Positions 7,184-8,851 of a stretch of 8,851 nucleotides of DNA are shown one piece after another. Source of the stretch: an uncultured Collinsella sp. Lineage in GTDB: Bacteria > Actinomycetota > Coriobacteriia > Coriobacteriales > Coriobacteriaceae. The position numbers and the translations under genes were made by a program. Position 1 is the stretch's first letter. Each line of letters starts with the position of its first letter. The DNA is taken from positions 1 to 8,851 of the forward strand of contig CAKUCJ010000041.1 of the NCBI GenBank assembly GCA_934643435.1. The letters are read 5' to 3'. Under the pieces are notes generated by a model. The model was not told where the DNA came from and ran no database searches. It saw nothing but the letters and a program-made list of their open reading frames with translations.

Positions 7184-8487
7184 TCAACAGCACGGCGCTC
7201 GGGATCCTCCAGCAGATCGACGCCACGCAGCTTGCAGCGTTCGTTAGCCTGACGCAGCGCGCGATAGGCGGCATCCATGCGCCACCAATCCGTGGTGTAG
7301 GCCACCCACACTTCGGTTGCCTGCGCAATATGGAACCCGCCCGAATGGTCACGCTTAAAGGCGGCCATGTCAGCCAGCGCCAAAAGAACCTGGTAATAGC
7401 AGGCGACGTCGTCGTACCAGCACAGATCGCGACGGGCCGAGGCAACGCGACGCGCCTCGTCAACACGATCGGCGCCTTGCGCCAGCGAGGCGAGCAGGTC
7501 GCTCAGAATGGCCTCGTCAACGCACGGGAACACATCCAAGCGCAGTAAGTCGTCGGTAGACAGCCCGCCAAACACATGGCGAAGGCCGCACGCGTCCTGG
7601 ACCAGCTCGCAAATCTCGCGCAGGTCGTCGGCAGCAGCGGCATCGCCCGCCCACTCGCGGACGACGGCGATGCAATACGGCGCATAGGCAGGCGCAATAT
7701 GGTTGGAGAGCTTTTGCAGCGCGGTCGTCGGCACCAGCGATGCCGAGGCTGTCAGCAGCACGTGGGCGGCAAAATCCTGCAGCGAATCGCGCTCGAACAG
7801 CGCCCCCTCAAAACCCGTGCGCTGACGCACAAAAGCGGCAAGGCTATCGGCAGCCTCGAACTTTTGCGCCAGCTCCGCCAGTACCTCCGGGCCATCGTGC
7901 AGCAGCATGGTCACGCACGCACGCACGATAAACGGCATGGTGGCGGCACTGGGATCGGAGCCGCCAAACATGGCAGCCAGCAGGCCCAGCTCAACATCGG
8001 CCGCACACGAAGGCGCGGGCATGCACTTGGAAAACTTGGCAACGCGGCCCTTGGCGGCAAAGAACGACTTGTGTGCCTGCAGCGCCTTGCGAATATCCCG
8101 CGCGTTCGAGGCCCCCAGCTGGTCGGCCAGCAGCGACAGATAGTCTGCCGAGAACTGATCGGCATACAGCTCAACGTCGGCCAACCAATCGCCCTCGAGG
8201 CTTCCACGCCCCTGCTGGCGATACACCAGCAGGTCGCTCACAGTGTCCTCGCGGGCGATAAGGCGCTTGACCTCAAACATATGCCCGTCGCAGGCCTCCA
8301 CAAAGCGCACCGGGCGCGGCAGACGCTGCTCTACCGTCTCACCAAAGCCGCACTCGGCAAGCTCGGCAAACGTAGCGGCAAACTCGCCCTCTGCATCGTG
8401 CCACACCACCACACGGCGCTCACGGCAATCGGGCAGCGGCTGTTCAAAGCGCGCCGCCAGCTCTTCAATTACATCGAACTTTGCCAT
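7156..8487 (-). CDS. pglZ: PglZ N-terminal part (BREX type 1), truncated by frameshift
   Basis: This is the first 443 residues of BREX type 1 PglZ, ending …EWAENVYGI at a TGA (7158-7156). The start looks typical: MAKFDVIEELAARFEQ, then RRVVVWHDAEGEF (about 24-36) and the VSDLLVYRQ…GDWLADVELYADQF region that opens the N-terminal module of these proteins. The rest is helical and lacks phosphatase motifs, so this product alone would lack catalysis. The ATG at 8487 has only a weak GGGA-like site about 8 nt upstream, and 60 nt separate it from the pglX stop. It shares 28 nt with the downstream frame. Without the frame change it would continue directly into the phosphatase domain. Confidence 0.88.
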   Translation of the reverse strand: MAKFDVIEELAARFEQPLPDCRERRVVVWHDAEGEFAATFAELAECGFGETVEQRLPRPVRFVEACDGHMFEVKRLIAREDTVSDLLVYRQQGRGSLEGDWLADVELYADQFSADYLSLLADQLGASNARDIRKALQAHKSFFAAKGRVAKFSKCMPAPSCAADVELGLLAAMFGGSDPSAATMPFIVRACVTMLLHDGPEVLAELAQKFEAADSLAAFVRQRTGFEGALFERDSLQDFAAHVLLTASASLVPTTALQKLSNHIAPAYAPYCIAVVREWAGDAAAADDLREICELVQDACGLRHVFGGLSTDDLLRLDVFPCVDEAILSDLLASLAQGADRVDEARRVASARRDLCWYDDVACYYQVLLALADMAAFKRDHSGGFHIAQATEVWVAYTTDWWRMDAAYRALRQANERCKLRGVDLLEDPERRAVEWAENVYGI

Positions 8488-8501
8488 CTAACAATCCCAC
8501 T

Positions 8502-8529
8502 GTCATACCGGTCAAAACAATTCGCGCAA
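8502..8529 (-). promoter_or_regulatory. weak promoter-like pair in the pglX-pglZ gap
   Basis: In the 60-nt gap on the minus strand, TTGCGC (8529-8524) and TATGAC (8507-8502) are separated by 16 nt. Each matches the sigma-70 consensus at four of six positions. The gap is longer than the other tight junctions in the operon, so an internal promoter for pglZ-brxL is conceivable. Matches this weak are common by chance. Confidence 0.15.
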
Positions 8530-8547
8530 CGCGTAATCACGTATGCA

Positions 8548-8851
8548 TTATTTTATCTTTGCCAGCACATCCTGGAACTTGGCATAGTTTTCCTTAACGC
8601 CGTCGTCCAGGTCGATCTTGATCATCTGGTCGGCCAGGTGATGCAGCTTCTCCTCGTAGGCAACGGTCTCGGTCAGCTGGTCCTTAAGCTTTTTGATGCG
8701 CTTGGTCAGCGCGACCTTCTCGCCGCGCTCGGCCGTGGCCAGTGCGTCCTCGGCGTCGGCGATCTGCGAGCGATAGCGCTCCTGCTGCTCGTGTACGTAG
8801 TCGGTACGAATACGCGCCAGCAGGTCGGGCGTATAGCGGTGCATGTACACC
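8548..8851 (-). CDS. pglX: PglX, BREX type 1 adenine-specific DNA methyltransferase (C-terminal fragment, cut by window edge)
   Basis: Only the last 100 residues are in the window, and the frame stays open to the edge. PglX methylates the N6 of an adenine in a short host motif, marking self DNA for BREX. The methyltransferase motifs lie outside the window, so identification rests on the tail. HRYTPDLLARIRTDYVHEQQ is followed by a charged, coiled-coil-like segment (about residues 30-65 of the fragment, with ADAEDALATAERGEK and KRIKKLKDQL). The closing KIDLDDGVKENYAKFQDVLA is the characteristic end of BREX-1 PglX proteins, as I recall them. The stop TAA is at 8550-8548. pglZ follows after 60 nt on the same strand, which matches the type 1 BREX gene order and supports the call. 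Confidence 0.92.
   Translation of the reverse strand, partial: VYMHRYTPDLLARIRTDYVHEQQERYRSQIADAEDALATAERGEKVALTKRIKKLKDQLTETVAYEEKLHHLADQMIKIDLDDGVKENYAKFQDVLAKIK

Larger units (their letters stand above)
5813..8487 (-). pseudogene. pglZ: pglZ as a whole: interrupted by a -1 frame change near 7156-7183
   Basis: Two overlapping frames together make one BREX type 1 PglZ of about 891 residues, close to the usual size (roughly 830-880 aa as I recall). The first frame ends …NVYGI-stop at 7156; the second supplies …YLTESNACW onward. Joining NVYG to YLTESN restores a smooth protein, and adding one T at the GGT/ATC junction (about 7162) does exactly this, because the 2675-nt span is one base short of a multiple of three. 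The overlap contains no X-XXY-YYZ slippery heptamer and no homopolymer longer than three. A single-base deletion or a sequencing error is therefore simpler than programmed frameshifting. A split but functional protein remains possible, because the break falls before the phosphatase domain. The two parts are described separately. Confidence 0.8.

Overview
The window is GC-rich, densely coding bacterial DNA. It suggests a gut actinobacterium of the Coriobacteriia, Collinsella-like. The grounds are base composition, protein style and a 24-bp palindromic repeat arm (…GCGGTGAAATAGGGACT…) that I recall, without being able to check, from intergenic regions of that group. The organism call is inference, not proof.

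Layout. On the + strand, 43-1644 encodes a CPA1-type cation/proton antiporter (NhaP2/CvrA-like) with two C-terminal RCK_C/TrkA_C domains. It converges on a long minus-strand operon that fills the rest of the window. A perfect 24-bp inverted repeat with a 22-nt loop (1662-1731) lies between the two converging units and probably ends transcription of one or both.

Read in its own direction, from right to left, the minus-strand operon holds: the C-terminal 100 residues of the BREX type 1 adenine methyltransferase PglX (cut by the window edge); pglZ, broken into two overlapping frames (8487-7156 and 7183-5813); brxL (start revised to the ATG at 5801, ending at 3444); an unrecognised 450-residue gene (3363-2011); and an unrecognised acidic 73-residue gene (1983-1762). 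The order pglX-pglZ-brxL is that of a type 1 BREX phage-defence locus. The other expected genes (brxA, brxB, brxC and the rest of pglX) would lie just beyond position 8851.

How the parts work together. In BREX, PglX methylates an adenine in a short non-palindromic host motif, PglZ (alkaline-phosphatase fold) is needed for both methylation and defence, and BrxL is a DNA-binding AAA+ ATPase needed for phage exclusion. The most important observation is that pglZ is interrupted by a -1 frame change exactly between its N-terminal region and its intact phosphatase domain. The system is therefore either inactive, mis-sequenced at one base, or working with a split PglZ. The second is that an uncharacterised 450-residue protein with a strong ribosome binding site sits directly behind brxL and is a candidate BREX accessory protein.

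No tRNA, rRNA, CRISPR array, transposase or attachment site was seen.
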